This document shows positions 48,953-56,986 of a stretch of DNA of 64,000 nucleotides, in pieces; position 1 is the first letter of the stretch, and every line of letters begins with the position of its first letter. Made by a program: the position numbers and the translations under genes. Origin of the DNA: [Clostridium] scindens (lineage in GTDB: Bacteria > Bacillota > Clostridia > Lachnospirales > Lachnospiraceae); assembly GCF_019597925.1 (NCBI RefSeq), contig NZ_CP080442.1:723001-787000 (forward strand), written 5' to 3'. Below the pieces are notes generated by a model, which saw nothing but the letters and a program-made list of their open reading frames with translations, searched no databases and had not been told where the DNA came from.

Positions 48953-49039
48953 TCAGTGACAAATCAAATAAATGAATGTCAGCAACGCTAAAACAAACAT
49001 TCCGAAAGCCATCAGATCACGGAAATCAAATTGTTTCAT
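48953..49039 (-). CDS. Holin-like type I toxin peptide (28 residues)
   Basis: ATG 49039 is nine bases after GGAG (in-frame ATGs at 49045 and 49048 would add two or three residues). MKQFDFRDLMAFGMFVLALLTFIYLICH is a short charged head followed by one membrane helix. The motif ...FGMFVLALLTFI... is shared by the putative holin-like toxin peptides of Firmicutes (TxpA/BsrG-like). It is preceded by its own promoter at 49109-49137. Expression unopposed by the antitoxin RNA would damage the membrane. Too short for ordinary annotation. Confidence 0.65.
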   Translation of the reverse strand: MKQFDFRDLMAFGMFVLALLTFIYLICH

Positions 49040-49108
49040 AGACATCATCTCCATTCTATGTAAAATTAAGGCCAACGTCACCCTGCAACACGATTGCTTC
49101 TTATATTA

Positions 49109-49137
49109 AAAATATCACATGATGAATGCATAGTCAA
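49109..49137 (-). promoter_or_regulatory. Promoter of the toxin mRNA
   Basis: On the reverse strand TTGACT (49132-49137), 17-nt spacer and TATTTT (49109-49114). It gives a long leader of about 60 bases before the peptide ATG, as in other type I toxin mRNAs. Confidence 0.6.
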
Positions 49138-49204
49138 TAATATTTTATTTACAACATTACTAAAGATTATTGACCGATATAAAAAATTGTGCTATATTAT
49201 AACT

Positions 49205-49300
49205 GTCAGACTATGTCTGAGGATTGAAATAGTAATGTTGTTAATAAAGAAGAGGTTATTTTCTGGAAATATCCGGAACCCCTCTTCTTTATTATTTTGT
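49205..49300 (+). ncRNA. Small terminated RNA of unknown function
   Basis: Promoter TTGACC (49170-49175), 17-nt spacer and TATATT (49193-49198). The RNA starts with a hairpin TCAGAC/GTCTGA (49206-49211 with 49215-49220) and ends in a strong terminator, AATAAAGAAGAGG paired with CCTCTTCTTTATT (49243-49255 with 49281-49293), with an inner stem TTCTGG/CCGGAA, then ATTTTG. It is separate from the marR promoter at 49330. It may be a regulatory RNA or a second antitoxin-like RNA. Confidence 0.5.
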
Positions 49301-49329
49301 TCAAAATTAAAGATTGCAAAATAGAAAAC

Positions 49330-49383
49330 TTGACAAATCATTTTTATATCCATATACTTACTAATGGTAATTATCTGTAGTAA
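49330..49383 (+). promoter_or_regulatory. marR promoter with candidate operator
   Basis: TTGACA (49330-49335), 17-nt spacer, TATACT (49353-49358). TTACTA (49358-49363) and TAGTAA (49378-49383) form an inverted repeat over the start site, suitable for MarR autorepression. Operator call is tentative. Confidence 0.55.
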
Positions 49384-49398
49384 ATAAATGGAGGGACT

Positions 49399-49860
49399 AT
49401 GCGTACAGAAGTTTTAAAGCAGTTATTAGATGCCTGTCACCTGGCAAAGAAAAGTATAGAGACTATGCCGAAACTGCCAAAGGGCATGAAGCCAAGGCAT
49501 GTCCATGTAATGGATGTAATCGGTGAAATGGAGGATTCCAAAGGGGTCTGCCGCGTGGGGGATGTCAGTGCGAAAATGGGAATTACGATGCCAAGTATCA
49601 CGAAACTGATTCAGGAACTGGAACTATTAGGAATGGTAGAGAAGTATCATAAGGAAGAGGATAAAAGGGCTGCTTACCTTCATCTTACTACGAATGGATG
49701 GCAATGTGTAAGGCAGTATGTGACCGAACTTCATGGGAAATGGGCGGCTGCACTTGAAGATGTGACAGACCAGCAGGTACAGGATGCTGTTTTTACAATC
49801 CAAAGATTATACGAGACGATATCCAGAGAAAGCGGGGGCGGCTATGGCAGAGAAGAATAA
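49399..49860 (+). CDS. MarR-family transcriptional regulator
   Basis: 153 residues. The winged helix is GVCRVGDVSAKMGITMPSITKLIQELELLGMVEKYHKEEDKRAAYLHLTTNG at about 48-100, with the DKRA wing. N- and C-terminal helices provide the dimer interface. Its 3' end overlaps the MATE gene start by 17 bases, so the regulator and pump are co-translated. It should repress the marR-MATE operon and respond to the exported compound. Confidence 0.92.
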   Translation: MRTEVLKQLLDACHLAKKSIETMPKLPKGMKPRHVHVMDVIGEMEDSKGVCRVGDVSAKMGITMPSITKLIQELELLGMVEKYHKEEDKRAAYLHLTTNGWQCVRQYVTELHGKWAAALEDVTDQQVQDAVFTIQRLYETISRESGGGYGREE

Positions 49861-51193
49861 AAAGGAAGTATCATTTACGCAAGGTCCTATCTTTGGTTCA
49901 ATTGTAAGATTTGCCCTGCCAGTGCTGGGGGCCCTTGTGCTGCAGGCAGCCTATGGGGCCGTAGACTTACTGGTGGTCGGCCAGTTCGGGGATGCTGCCA
50001 GTATATCGGCGGTGGGAACAGGAAGCGCATTCATGCAGATGGTGACCTTCATCCTTACCAGTCTTGCCATGGGCTCGACAATAATTATCGCCCAGCATAT
50101 CGGGGAGAAGAGACCTAAGGCTGCCGGAGACGCGGTAGGGACGACGATCGTACTGTTTCTCATCATTGGCATTGCGCTTACCGTGATTTTAGAAATCTTT
50201 GCGGGAAATATCGCCGAGATCATGCAGGTGCCTGCCCAGGCATATACAAAAACGGTTACCTATATCCGAATCTGTTCCGGTGGAATTCTGGTGATTATTG
50301 CATACAATGTGATCAGCGGCATCCTAAGAGGCGTAGGAAACGCTAATCTGCCTTTTTTGTTTGTAGGAATTGCCTGTGTGGTAAATATAGCGGGAGACTT
50401 GCTTTTGGTGGGCGTCTTTAAGATGGACGTTGCCGGAGCGGCGATCGCGACCATAGCGGCACAGGCAGTGTCGGTAGTTATATCAGTACTTGTACTTAAA
50501 AAGCAGGAGCTGCCAATCGCATTTTCCAAAGAGCAGTGCCGCATATCTTCAATCGAGTGTGGGAAGATATTGAAGGTAGGAGTGCCAATTGCTCTTCAGG
50601 AAACGACGGTTCAGATATCCTTCCTTGTCATCAATTCGATCATCAACCATATGGGCCTGATGCAGTCAGCAGGATATGGCGTGGCGCAAAAGATCGTGTC
50701 ATTCATCATGCTGGTTCCTTCCTCCGTTATGCAGAGCGTTTCAGCCTTCGTGGCGCAGAATGTAGGAGCAGGAAATCTGGAGAGGGCCAGAAAAGGATTC
50801 CTAACTGCGATGGCATCTGGATGCGCGGTGGGAATCTTGATCTTTCTGGCTGGCTTTTTTGGCGGAGAATATCTGTCAGCGCCTTTTACCTCAGATGGAG
50901 AGGTTATTATGCAAAGCGCCAGTTACCTGAAAGGATTTTCAGTGGACTGCATCCTGACCTGTATATTATTCAGCAGCATCGGATATTTTAATGGCCAGGG
51001 CAATAGCATTCCGGTCATGCTCCAGGGAATAACTTCTGCATTCTGCATCAGGATACCGGTATCTGTCCTCATGTCTAAACTTCCAGGAGCATCCTTGATG
51101 ATGGTCGGCATGGCAACGCCGATCACCACGGTATATGGCATCCTATTCTTCCTGATCTGCTTTCGAATATATGGGAAGAAGAAAACAGCCTGA
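49844..51193 (+). CDS. MATE-family multidrug efflux transporter
   Basis: 449 residues from ATG 49844, behind AGCGGGGG within marR. Twelve helices in two six-helix halves: GPIFGSIVRFALPVLGALVLQAAYGAVDLLVVGQFGDAASISAVGTGSAFMQMVT near 13-65 and a second half from about 235 (CGKILKVGVPIALQETTVQISFLVINSIIN). The conserved Asp/Asn and the QxxYG-like helix match the DinF/NorM class. It extrudes cationic compounds with Na+ or H+. Controlled by MarR encoded upstream. Confidence 0.92.
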   Translation: MAEKNKKEVSFTQGPIFGSIVRFALPVLGALVLQAAYGAVDLLVVGQFGDAASISAVGTGSAFMQMVTFILTSLAMGSTIIIAQHIGEKRPKAAGDAVGTTIVLFLIIGIALTVILEIFAGNIAEIMQVPAQAYTKTVTYIRICSGGILVIIAYNVISGILRGVGNANLPFLFVGIACVVNIAGDLLLVGVFKMDVAGAAIATIAAQAVSVVISVLVLKKQELPIAFSKEQCRISSIECGKILKVGVPIALQETTVQISFLVINSIINHMGLMQSAGYGVAQKIVSFIMLVPSSVMQSVSAFVAQNVGAGNLERARKGFLTAMASGCAVGILIFLAGFFGGEYLSAPFTSDGEVIMQSASYLKGFSVDCILTCILFSSIGYFNGQGNSIPVMLQGITSAFCIRIPVSVLMSKLPGASLMMVGMATPITTVYGILFFLICFRIYGKKKTA

Positions 51194-51202
51194 AAAGACG
51201 TA

Positions 51203-51231
51203 TTGACATGAGGTGTTCTATAGTTTATAAT
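51203..51231 (+). promoter_or_regulatory. Consensus promoter of a structured RNA
   Basis: TTGACA (51203-51208), exactly 17 bases, then TATAAT (51226-51231), a perfect sigma-A promoter ten bases after the MATE stop. Confidence 0.85.
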
Positions 51232-51237
51232 TGAGAC

Positions 51238-51436
51238 AAATTTTTAGACAGAGGTAGTTTATGTTAATTGTAGGGAGAGTCTTATAGACAACGAATTGAA
51301 GAGTTGAGAAGAGGTAACTATAGGTTAGAGATATAGTTATGTTCTTTTTGTCTGCCTTACAAGATGCTAACATACACTTCTGACAGAGAACGTTAAATGG
51401 AATGATAAAGCATGGCTGTATGGTCATGCTTTTTTT
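51238..51436 (+). ncRNA. Structured ~200-nt RNA, possibly 6S RNA
   Basis: From the perfect promoter to a terminator (AAAGCATG/CATGCTTT with T-run, 51407-51436) the RNA is about 199 nt with no coding frame. By eye it folds into a closing stem (TATGTTA with TAACATA and GTAGGG with CCTTAC), a central open region, then AGACAA/TTGTCT and a long hairpin with TAACTATA/TATAGTTA arms. A long rod with a central bubble and this length are characteristic of 6S RNA, a sigma-A holoenzyme inhibitor, which fits the unregulated-looking promoter. Alternative: another lineage-specific RNA. Confidence 0.45.
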
Positions 51437-51478
51437 GTCCTATTTTATAGAGTTCTATTTAAGATTACTCTGTCCGAT

Positions 51479-51529
51479 AACGCCACAGAAGCGGTATGCC
51501 CATACAAAGGCAGAAGTTTTTGTGGCGTT
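51479..51529 (+). promoter_or_regulatory. Hairpin in the 5' region of the MutS2-like gene
   Basis: A 9-bp perfect stem AACGCCACA/TGTGGCGTT (51479-51487 with 51521-51529) encloses a 33-nt loop that itself contains GTATG/CATAC. It is followed by TTATAAAT rather than a T-run. It might be a terminator remnant or an mRNA element. Confidence 0.35.
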
Positions 51530-51561
51530 TATAAATATATGATTCGAATGGAGAGATTGAA

Positions 51562-53463
51562 ATGACAGATACAGAAAAGATATTAGAATTTGACCGGATA
51601 AAGGAAAAACTGGCAGAACTGGCATGTACAGATAAAGCCAGACAGCAGATACAGGAACTGAAGCCCAGTTTAAGCGAGCTGGAGGTAAAGGCCTCTCAGA
51701 GAGAGACTACGGAAGCCAGGAAAATGATAGAGATCTGCGGAAATCCGCCGGTCACAGCACTACAGGGAGTTGACGAATGGATAGAATTTGCATCCAAAGG
51801 CGGCAGTCTGACTCCCCAGCAGCTGGAACAGATATCCATGGTACTGGCGGCGGTAAGGCGGCTGAAGGATTATTTGCGCAGGGGAAAGGAGCATGAGATA
51901 GGCCTGGCTTATTATGAGGAAAATCTGGACGGACTCGATGACATCCGGGAGGAATTGGGCAGCAAGATCAGGAACGAAAGGGTAGACGATTATGCGTCCA
52001 AAACGCTTAAGTCGCTGCGGGAAGCGATTGATCGGGCGGAGACAAAGATGCATGAAAAGGCAGACGCTATCCTGAAGGCAAATAAGCAGTATATGGCAGA
52101 TAATTTCAGCACGTTAAGAAATGGGCGCATCTGCGTACCAGTGAAAAAGGAATACAAATTCAAGATCCAAGGCTCCGTCATAGATAAATCGTCAACAGGG
52201 AGCACGCTGTTTATTGAGCCTTTGCAGGTTGCCAGACTTTACGATGAAGTGCAGGAATTGAAGATTGATGAAGAGAATGAGGAAATCCGTATTCTGTACA
52301 CGCTGTCTTCCATGCTGTCGGATAAGGAAGAGATAATCCGATCAAACAGCCGGGCCGTAGAAAAACTGGACTTTATCTTTGCAAAGGGCAAGCTAAGTCT
52401 GGAACAGGAGGGGATTCAGCCAGAGATAAATACGGACAGACATATCCGGATCAAGAATGGAAGACATCCTCTGATGGATAAGGCAGTGAACGTACCATTG
52501 AACTTCGAGATCGGAAATGGGATCAATGGGGTGATCATTACCGGTCCTAACACAGGCGGCAAGACGGTGGCGATTAAGACCGTGGCCCTCAATTGCATGA
52601 TGGCCCAGTGCGGCCTTCATGTACCCTGCGAGGAAGCGGAGATCTGCATGAATAATGCGATTCTGTGCGACATAGGGGATGGGCAGAACCTCTCTGAAAA
52701 TCTGTCCACATTCTCGGCTCACATTACGAATGTCCTGGACATTCTCAAAAAGGCAGGAAGGGATAGCCTGGTTGTTATGGACGAACTGGGATCAGGGACG
52801 GATCCGGCAGAAGGGATGGGGATTGCCATAGCCATCCTGGAAGAATTAAAGAAGAGTAATGCATTATTCCTGGCTACCACGCATTATCCGGAGGTAAAAG
52901 AGTATGCCCGCAGAACAGAAGGAATCATCAATGCCAGAATGACCTTTGATAAGGAAAGTCTGAAACCTCTTTATCAGTTGGTCATCGGAGAGGCTGGGGA
53001 GAGCTGCGCCTTTTATATTGCCGGGAAACTGGGAATGCCGGGATATATGTTGAGCAGGGCGGCAAAGGCGGCCTATGGAAGCGATGGAGAAACTAAAATA
53101 GAAGGAATGGCAGGAAATGAAGAATTGAAGAAATCTTCCCATCCGAAGATACAGAAAATAAAGAAGGCTGTCACGCAGAAAGAGGCCAAGAAGTACCAGA
53201 TTGGCGACAGCGTGATGGTATATCCGGAGAAGAAGATTGGGATCATATGCAGGATGGCGGATGAAAAGGGAATGCTTCAGGTACAGATGAAAAAGGAAAA
53301 GAGGTGGGTCAGCCATAAGCGGATAAAACTGCATGTGCCGGCAGAACAACTTTATCCGGAAGACTATGATTTTTCTATTATATTTGACAGCGTCGAGAAA
53401 CGAAAGGCGCAGCATGACATGAAGCGCAAATATGTGGACACCGAATTGACATATGAAGAATAA
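51562..53463 (+). CDS. MutS2-like ATPase without Smr domain
   Basis: 633 residues. The N-terminal half is a MutS-type lever/clamp region (LDGLDDIREELGSKIRNERVDDYASKTLKSLREAID). Core ATPase motifs: Walker A ITGPNTGGKTVAIKTVAL near residue 328, DIGDGQNLSENLSTFSAHI near 372, Walker B SLVVMDELGSGTDPAEG near 398 and the HYPEVKEYA His motif. The family member MutS2 is usually about 780 residues with a C-terminal Smr nuclease domain and a KOW-like segment; here the segment KYQIGDSVMVYPEKKIGII remains but Smr is absent. MutS2 rescues collided ribosomes or suppresses recombination; nuclease activity is not expected here. Confidence 0.88.
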   Translation: MTDTEKILEFDRIKEKLAELACTDKARQQIQELKPSLSELEVKASQRETTEARKMIEICGNPPVTALQGVDEWIEFASKGGSLTPQQLEQISMVLAAVRRLKDYLRRGKEHEIGLAYYEENLDGLDDIREELGSKIRNERVDDYASKTLKSLREAIDRAETKMHEKADAILKANKQYMADNFSTLRNGRICVPVKKEYKFKIQGSVIDKSSTGSTLFIEPLQVARLYDEVQELKIDEENEEIRILYTLSSMLSDKEEIIRSNSRAVEKLDFIFAKGKLSLEQEGIQPEINTDRHIRIKNGRHPLMDKAVNVPLNFEIGNGINGVIITGPNTGGKTVAIKTVALNCMMAQCGLHVPCEEAEICMNNAILCDIGDGQNLSENLSTFSAHITNVLDILKKAGRDSLVVMDELGSGTDPAEGMGIAIAILEELKKSNALFLATTHYPEVKEYARRTEGIINARMTFDKESLKPLYQLVIGEAGESCAFYIAGKLGMPGYMLSRAAKAAYGSDGETKIEGMAGNEELKKSSHPKIQKIKKAVTQKEAKKYQIGDSVMVYPEKKIGIICRMADEKGMLQVQMKKEKRWVSHKRIKLHVPAEQLYPEDYDFSIIFDSVEKRKAQHDMKRKYVDTELTYEE

Positions 53464-53486
53464 AGTAGATCTGCCGCCTTGGAGGC

Positions 53487-54014
53487 CTAGGAGAAGGGAT
53501 ATTGGATGACAAAGTCAGTGAAGGATCGTATGGCCGGATAATCCAGCAGTTCCTTAAGCGTGACGTAGTAAATGGTACGAAGGAGTACATCTTCCAATGG
53601 AACAATCCTGCAGTCCTCCGTTTTCAGGGCCTGCGCGATAGAGTTTGAGGCAAATCCTATAGCCAGGTTCTGGCTGGCCAGCTGCATGACGATATCAGAC
53701 TGGCTTGTCTCGCAAAGGATGCGGGGCGCAATATAATGCTGATCAAAGACCTGCTCTAATTCCTTGCGAAATGCAGACTCTTTTGCAGGCATAATGATAT
53801 TTTCCGACTGCAAATCCTGCATGGAAATAGATGGCTGGCCGGATAGCGGATTCTGCCGGGAAACAATGGCCACATAACGGTCATCCATAATCCGGTGGAA
53901 AAATAAATCTTCCTTATGCTGCAGGGCTGCCTCGGAACTGATTACAAACGCCGCGTTGATGCTAATGTTACATAAAGAAGCAGAGATAAATAATTCAAGA
54001 ACAGACCGCCCCAC
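53487..54014 (-). pseudogene. LysR-family regulator fragment lacking the DNA-binding domain
   Basis: 175 residues align only to the C-terminal substrate-binding domain: NAAFVISSEAALQHKEDLFFHRIMDDRYVAIVSRQNPLSG, FRKELEQVFDQHYIAPRILCETSQSDIVMQLASQNLAIGF and the TLKELLDYPAIRSFTDFV end. The helix-turn-helix and hinge (about 110-120 residues) are missing and the upstream sequence is unrelated and AT-rich. The break near 54005 is the likely insertion point of the mobile region to the right. The fragment is convergent with the MutS2-like gene. Confidence 0.8.
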
Positions 54015-54167
54015 TATTCCGTTTTTAACAGTAAGTTAAATTTTTTAGCTGAAATAAATGATATTTAGTGCTAACAAAAAGACAAATTGCGGGTTTACAA
54101 AGAGAAAATGGGCATTAGTATATGGATTTGCTGTCAAAGATTGTCCTTATATATAATACCCATTTCG

Positions 54168-55022
54168 TTATTTCTGAGGTTTATAACAAATATTTGCACA
54201 CATGACACCGAGTAGAATCAGTAATGCACCAATGTAGCCCATCAGATTCAGTCGCTCACCCAGAAAAGCAAATGCAAATACCGCAGTAAAGACAGGTTCT
54301 AAAGAAAACATAAATCCCGTTGTTTCAGCGCTGACAAATTTCTGCACATAAGCCTGCATGACAAAACCGTAAGCAGAGCAAATCAAGGTTAAACCAAGTA
54401 AACTCGCCCACTGGATTCCCGTTTGAGGAAGAACTGGCGTTTCAAAAATGAAGGCTGCTATGGTGGCATAGATACAAGCAAAAAGCATTTGCCAGATGCC
54501 CAAGGAAATGCTGTCTACTCGTTCCACAAAGGATTTGCTGACCACAATATGAACAGCATACACAAAAGCAGAAAACAGCATGATACCGCTTCCGATAGAA
54601 AACTGTCCAACACCGCCACTGAGCAGGAGGAGACCAGCTGTAACAGCAATAACACCAATCACGATTTTAGTTTCCGGCATACGCTTGCGGAGAACGGCCA
54701 TGATAATAGGCACAATAATGACTGTCGTGCTTTGCAGAAAACCTGTTTCTGAGGCAGATGTATATTGTACACCCAACAAAAGACACAGGAAAACCGTTGC
54801 CAGTAATCCTCCGCATATTGCACTTGCTTTTAAGGTTTGACGATCCGGGCGGCACACTCTGCGGAAAAAGAGAGCAAACATGACCAGAAAGGCGATTCCT
54901 GTGCGGAGGGCAACAATGGTAACCGGCGGAATCCCATCCATTAGATAAGCCATAAAAATATAGGAAGTACCCCATGCAAGCGGTACAGTGAACGCTAAAA
55001 ATGTTGCCTTTTGTTTATTCAT
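54168..55022 (-). CDS. EamA/DMT-family transporter
   Basis: 284 residues from ATG 55022 behind AAGGAG. Ten helices in two EamA repeats: FLAFTVPLAWGTSYIFMAYLMDGIPPVTIVALRTGIAFLVMFALFFRR at 8-55 and a second with LGLTLICSAYGFVMQAYVQKFVSAETTGFMFSLEPVFTAVFAFAFLGERLN near 215-265. The DMT family exports metabolites and drugs. It is divergent from a LysR gene, its likely regulator, 114 bases away. The two genes have lower GC than the mobilisation genes, marking them as cargo or a separate insertion. Confidence 0.9.
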   Translation of the reverse strand: MNKQKATFLAFTVPLAWGTSYIFMAYLMDGIPPVTIVALRTGIAFLVMFALFFRRVCRPDRQTLKASAICGGLLATVFLCLLLGVQYTSASETGFLQSTTVIIVPIIMAVLRKRMPETKIVIGVIAVTAGLLLLSGGVGQFSIGSGIMLFSAFVYAVHIVVSKSFVERVDSISLGIWQMLFACIYATIAAFIFETPVLPQTGIQWASLLGLTLICSAYGFVMQAYVQKFVSAETTGFMFSLEPVFTAVFAFAFLGERLNLMGYIGALLILLGVMCANICYKPQK

Positions 55023-55136
55023 CGTTAGACTCCTTGTTTGTTTTTCTTTTATTATAGCTGCGCCCTTGCTATTTGTAAAATTAATAGATATAATATGTGT
55101 ATTAGAAAACACGATACAAGGAGGGCGGTTGCAACA

Positions 55137-56021
55137 ATGATCCAAACATCAAAATACACGGTGTTTTGTCGTGTTGTTGAATTAGGCAGTTTCAGTTTAG
55201 CGGCGGAGGAATTAGGATATACGCAAAGTTCAGTTAGCCAAAAAGTTTTATCTCTTGAGGAGGAATTAGGGGTAACATTGCTCCTGCGACAGAAAAACCG
55301 TCTGGAATTGACGTCAGATGGCGAAAATCTCTATCCCTTTATTCAAGCCATTTATGCGGCGGAAAAAAACCTTTCCGGGAAGAAAAAAGAAATCGAAGGT
55401 CTTGAAAGTAGTGTTGTATCCATTGCAGCTTGGTCGAGTGTAAGCAGGTTATATCTCCCCATCTTGATGAAAACTTTTCAAGAGAAATACCCTTCTGTAG
55501 AGTTCAAACTGCTACAGGGTGGATATGAGGTAAATGCAGCGGCAGTCAGAGCAAGAGAAGCTGATTTGGGATTTATCAGTACAGATACCGCAGAGGATTT
55601 GGAATATGATATTTTGTATGAGGATGAATTGCTTGCGGTATTGCCATCTAATCATCCTTTGGCAGAAAAAGATATTGTTTCTGTGAAAGACCTTGCTAAG
55701 GAACCTTTTATCCTTATGGATGAGTTGGGGTATTCATATCCACTGGCGGCATTCAAAGATGCAGGTGTGCAACCTCGGAATTTGAAACTGACAGTTTATG
55801 ACGACTATGCAGTTATGGAAATGGTTCGTCAGGACTTGGGGGTGTCTATGCTATATGAGCGCATCCTGAGAGGCTTTGATGACGGTTTAATTATACGTCC
55901 GATAAAAGAAAGACCGAAGCGTAATGTTGCAATCTGTTGGAAAGACAGAAAAACACTGTCTCTGGCGGCAAGAAAATTTCTTGAACATGTCGAAGATTCA
56001 AATATATTTGTATTCAACTGA
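55137..56021 (+). CDS. LysR-family regulator of the EamA transporter
   Basis: 294 residues from ATG 55137 behind CAAGGAGGG; an upstream 33-codon extension is not used. HTH: MIQTSKYTVFCRVVELGSFSLAAEELGYTQSSVSQKVLSLEEELGVTLLLRQ at 1-51. The effector domain begins near residue 90 (SSVVSIAAWSSVSRLYLPILMKTFQEKYPSVEFKLLQGG). Divergent from the EamA gene, it should regulate that transporter. The inducer is unknown. Confidence 0.9.
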   Translation: MIQTSKYTVFCRVVELGSFSLAAEELGYTQSSVSQKVLSLEEELGVTLLLRQKNRLELTSDGENLYPFIQAIYAAEKNLSGKKKEIEGLESSVVSIAAWSSVSRLYLPILMKTFQEKYPSVEFKLLQGGYEVNAAAVRAREADLGFISTDTAEDLEYDILYEDELLAVLPSNHPLAEKDIVSVKDLAKEPFILMDELGYSYPLAAFKDAGVQPRNLKLTVYDDYAVMEMVRQDLGVSMLYERILRGFDDGLIIRPIKERPKRNVAICWKDRKTLSLAARKFLEHVEDSNIFVFN

Positions 56022-56587
56022 TATGAAATAACTTTGAGAGATTTTTGGGAAGATGTAAATTCCAGTTTTCACTTTAATCTCCCATTGAAAAATTAAATAC
56101 CCATCGCCCACCACAGCGGCACACAAGCAGTAAGTCTGAAAAGATTTGCTACTTTTTTTTGCGCCCATTTTTGGAAGAACGGCACAGGCAGACCGTAGTA
56201 GTGATGAAAAAAGAAAAGTTTCATTTGGCATTTTCTGCTTCCGTCCGTAGAGGAAAGCAAACCCGCAGCGGGCAGAATGAGCCGCCTTGTTCGCTTTGTT
56301 TATGAAAAAATTTGCGGCACCCCCGAACAAATCCCGCCAAAATGAAATGGCATATAGAGAGATTTTTTCGGACGCGCCGCAAAACAGGGGGTAAAACCGC
56401 CCGAAAATCCGCGATAGGTAGAGAGTGTTTCTCGCAGAGCAAGTTTCTACCACAGTACCAAAATTCGCTTGCCGCTCATTTTGCCCCTGCGGGAAACTTG
56501 TTGGGGAGTGCCTTCCCCAAACCCTGCTTTTGCGGCTTGCGCCGCTTATCCCGCCGCGCTCATGCGGCAAGAAAGGAGGTCACGACC
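56022..56587. other. Probable oriT region of the mobilisation block
   Basis: No protein gene is convincing here (566 bases). The right half switches to high GC and contains TTGGGGA-GTGCCT-TCCCCAA (56501-56520), a hairpin with 6-nt loop, just upstream of mobC, the normal place for a transfer origin recognised by MobC and the relaxase. The 56100-56300 part holds T-runs and no recognisable motif. The nick site is not assigned. Confidence 0.5.
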
Positions 56588-56986
56588 ATGCGAAAGAAAT
56601 ACAACACGCCCCACCGCAGCCGCGTTGTGAAAACCCGGCTGTCCGAGGAAGAATACGCCGACTTCACAGAGCGGCTTGCCCCTTACGGTATCAGCCAGTC
56701 CGAATTTCTCCGGCAGGCCATACGACGCACTACCATACACCCCGTTGTCCATGTGTCGGCGGTCAATGATGAACTGCTGGCCGCCGTCGGGAGGTTAGCC
56801 GCCGAATACGGGCGGATCGGCGGCAACCTCAACCAGATAGCCCGGTATCTCAACGAGTACGGCGCACCCTACAACGCCCTGTCCGGCGAGGTACGCGCCG
56901 CCGTTTCCGACCTTGCCGCCCTCAAATACGAGGTATTACAGAAAGTAGGTGACGCTGTTGGCAACTCTCAAACATATCAACTCTAA
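56588..56986 (+). CDS. mobC: MobC-family relaxosome protein
   Basis: 132 residues from ATG 56588 behind AAAGGAGG; an upstream open frame crosses the oriT-like region and is ignored. N-terminal ribbon-helix-helix-like segment VVKTRLSEEEYADFTERLAPYGISQSEFLRQAIRRT at 14-48. The C-terminal half has the MobC signature GRIGGNLNQIARYLNEYG. It should bind oriT beside the relaxase to open the strand. The 3' end overlaps the relaxase gene by 29 bases. GC content is much higher than the chromosome. Confidence 0.88.
   Translation: MRKKYNTPHRSRVVKTRLSEEEYADFTERLAPYGISQSEFLRQAIRRTTIHPVVHVSAVNDELLAAVGRLAAEYGRIGGNLNQIARYLNEYGAPYNALSGEVRAAVSDLAALKYEVLQKVGDAVGNSQTYQL

Noticed and set aside
48788..48991. 67-codon plus-strand frame
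   Set aside because: It lacks a ribosome site and runs through the nested hairpin of the antitoxin RNA; composition is unlike a protein.
56312..56587. 92-codon extension upstream of mobC
   Set aside because: It traverses the oriT-like hairpin, and the strong ribosome site is directly before ATG 56588.
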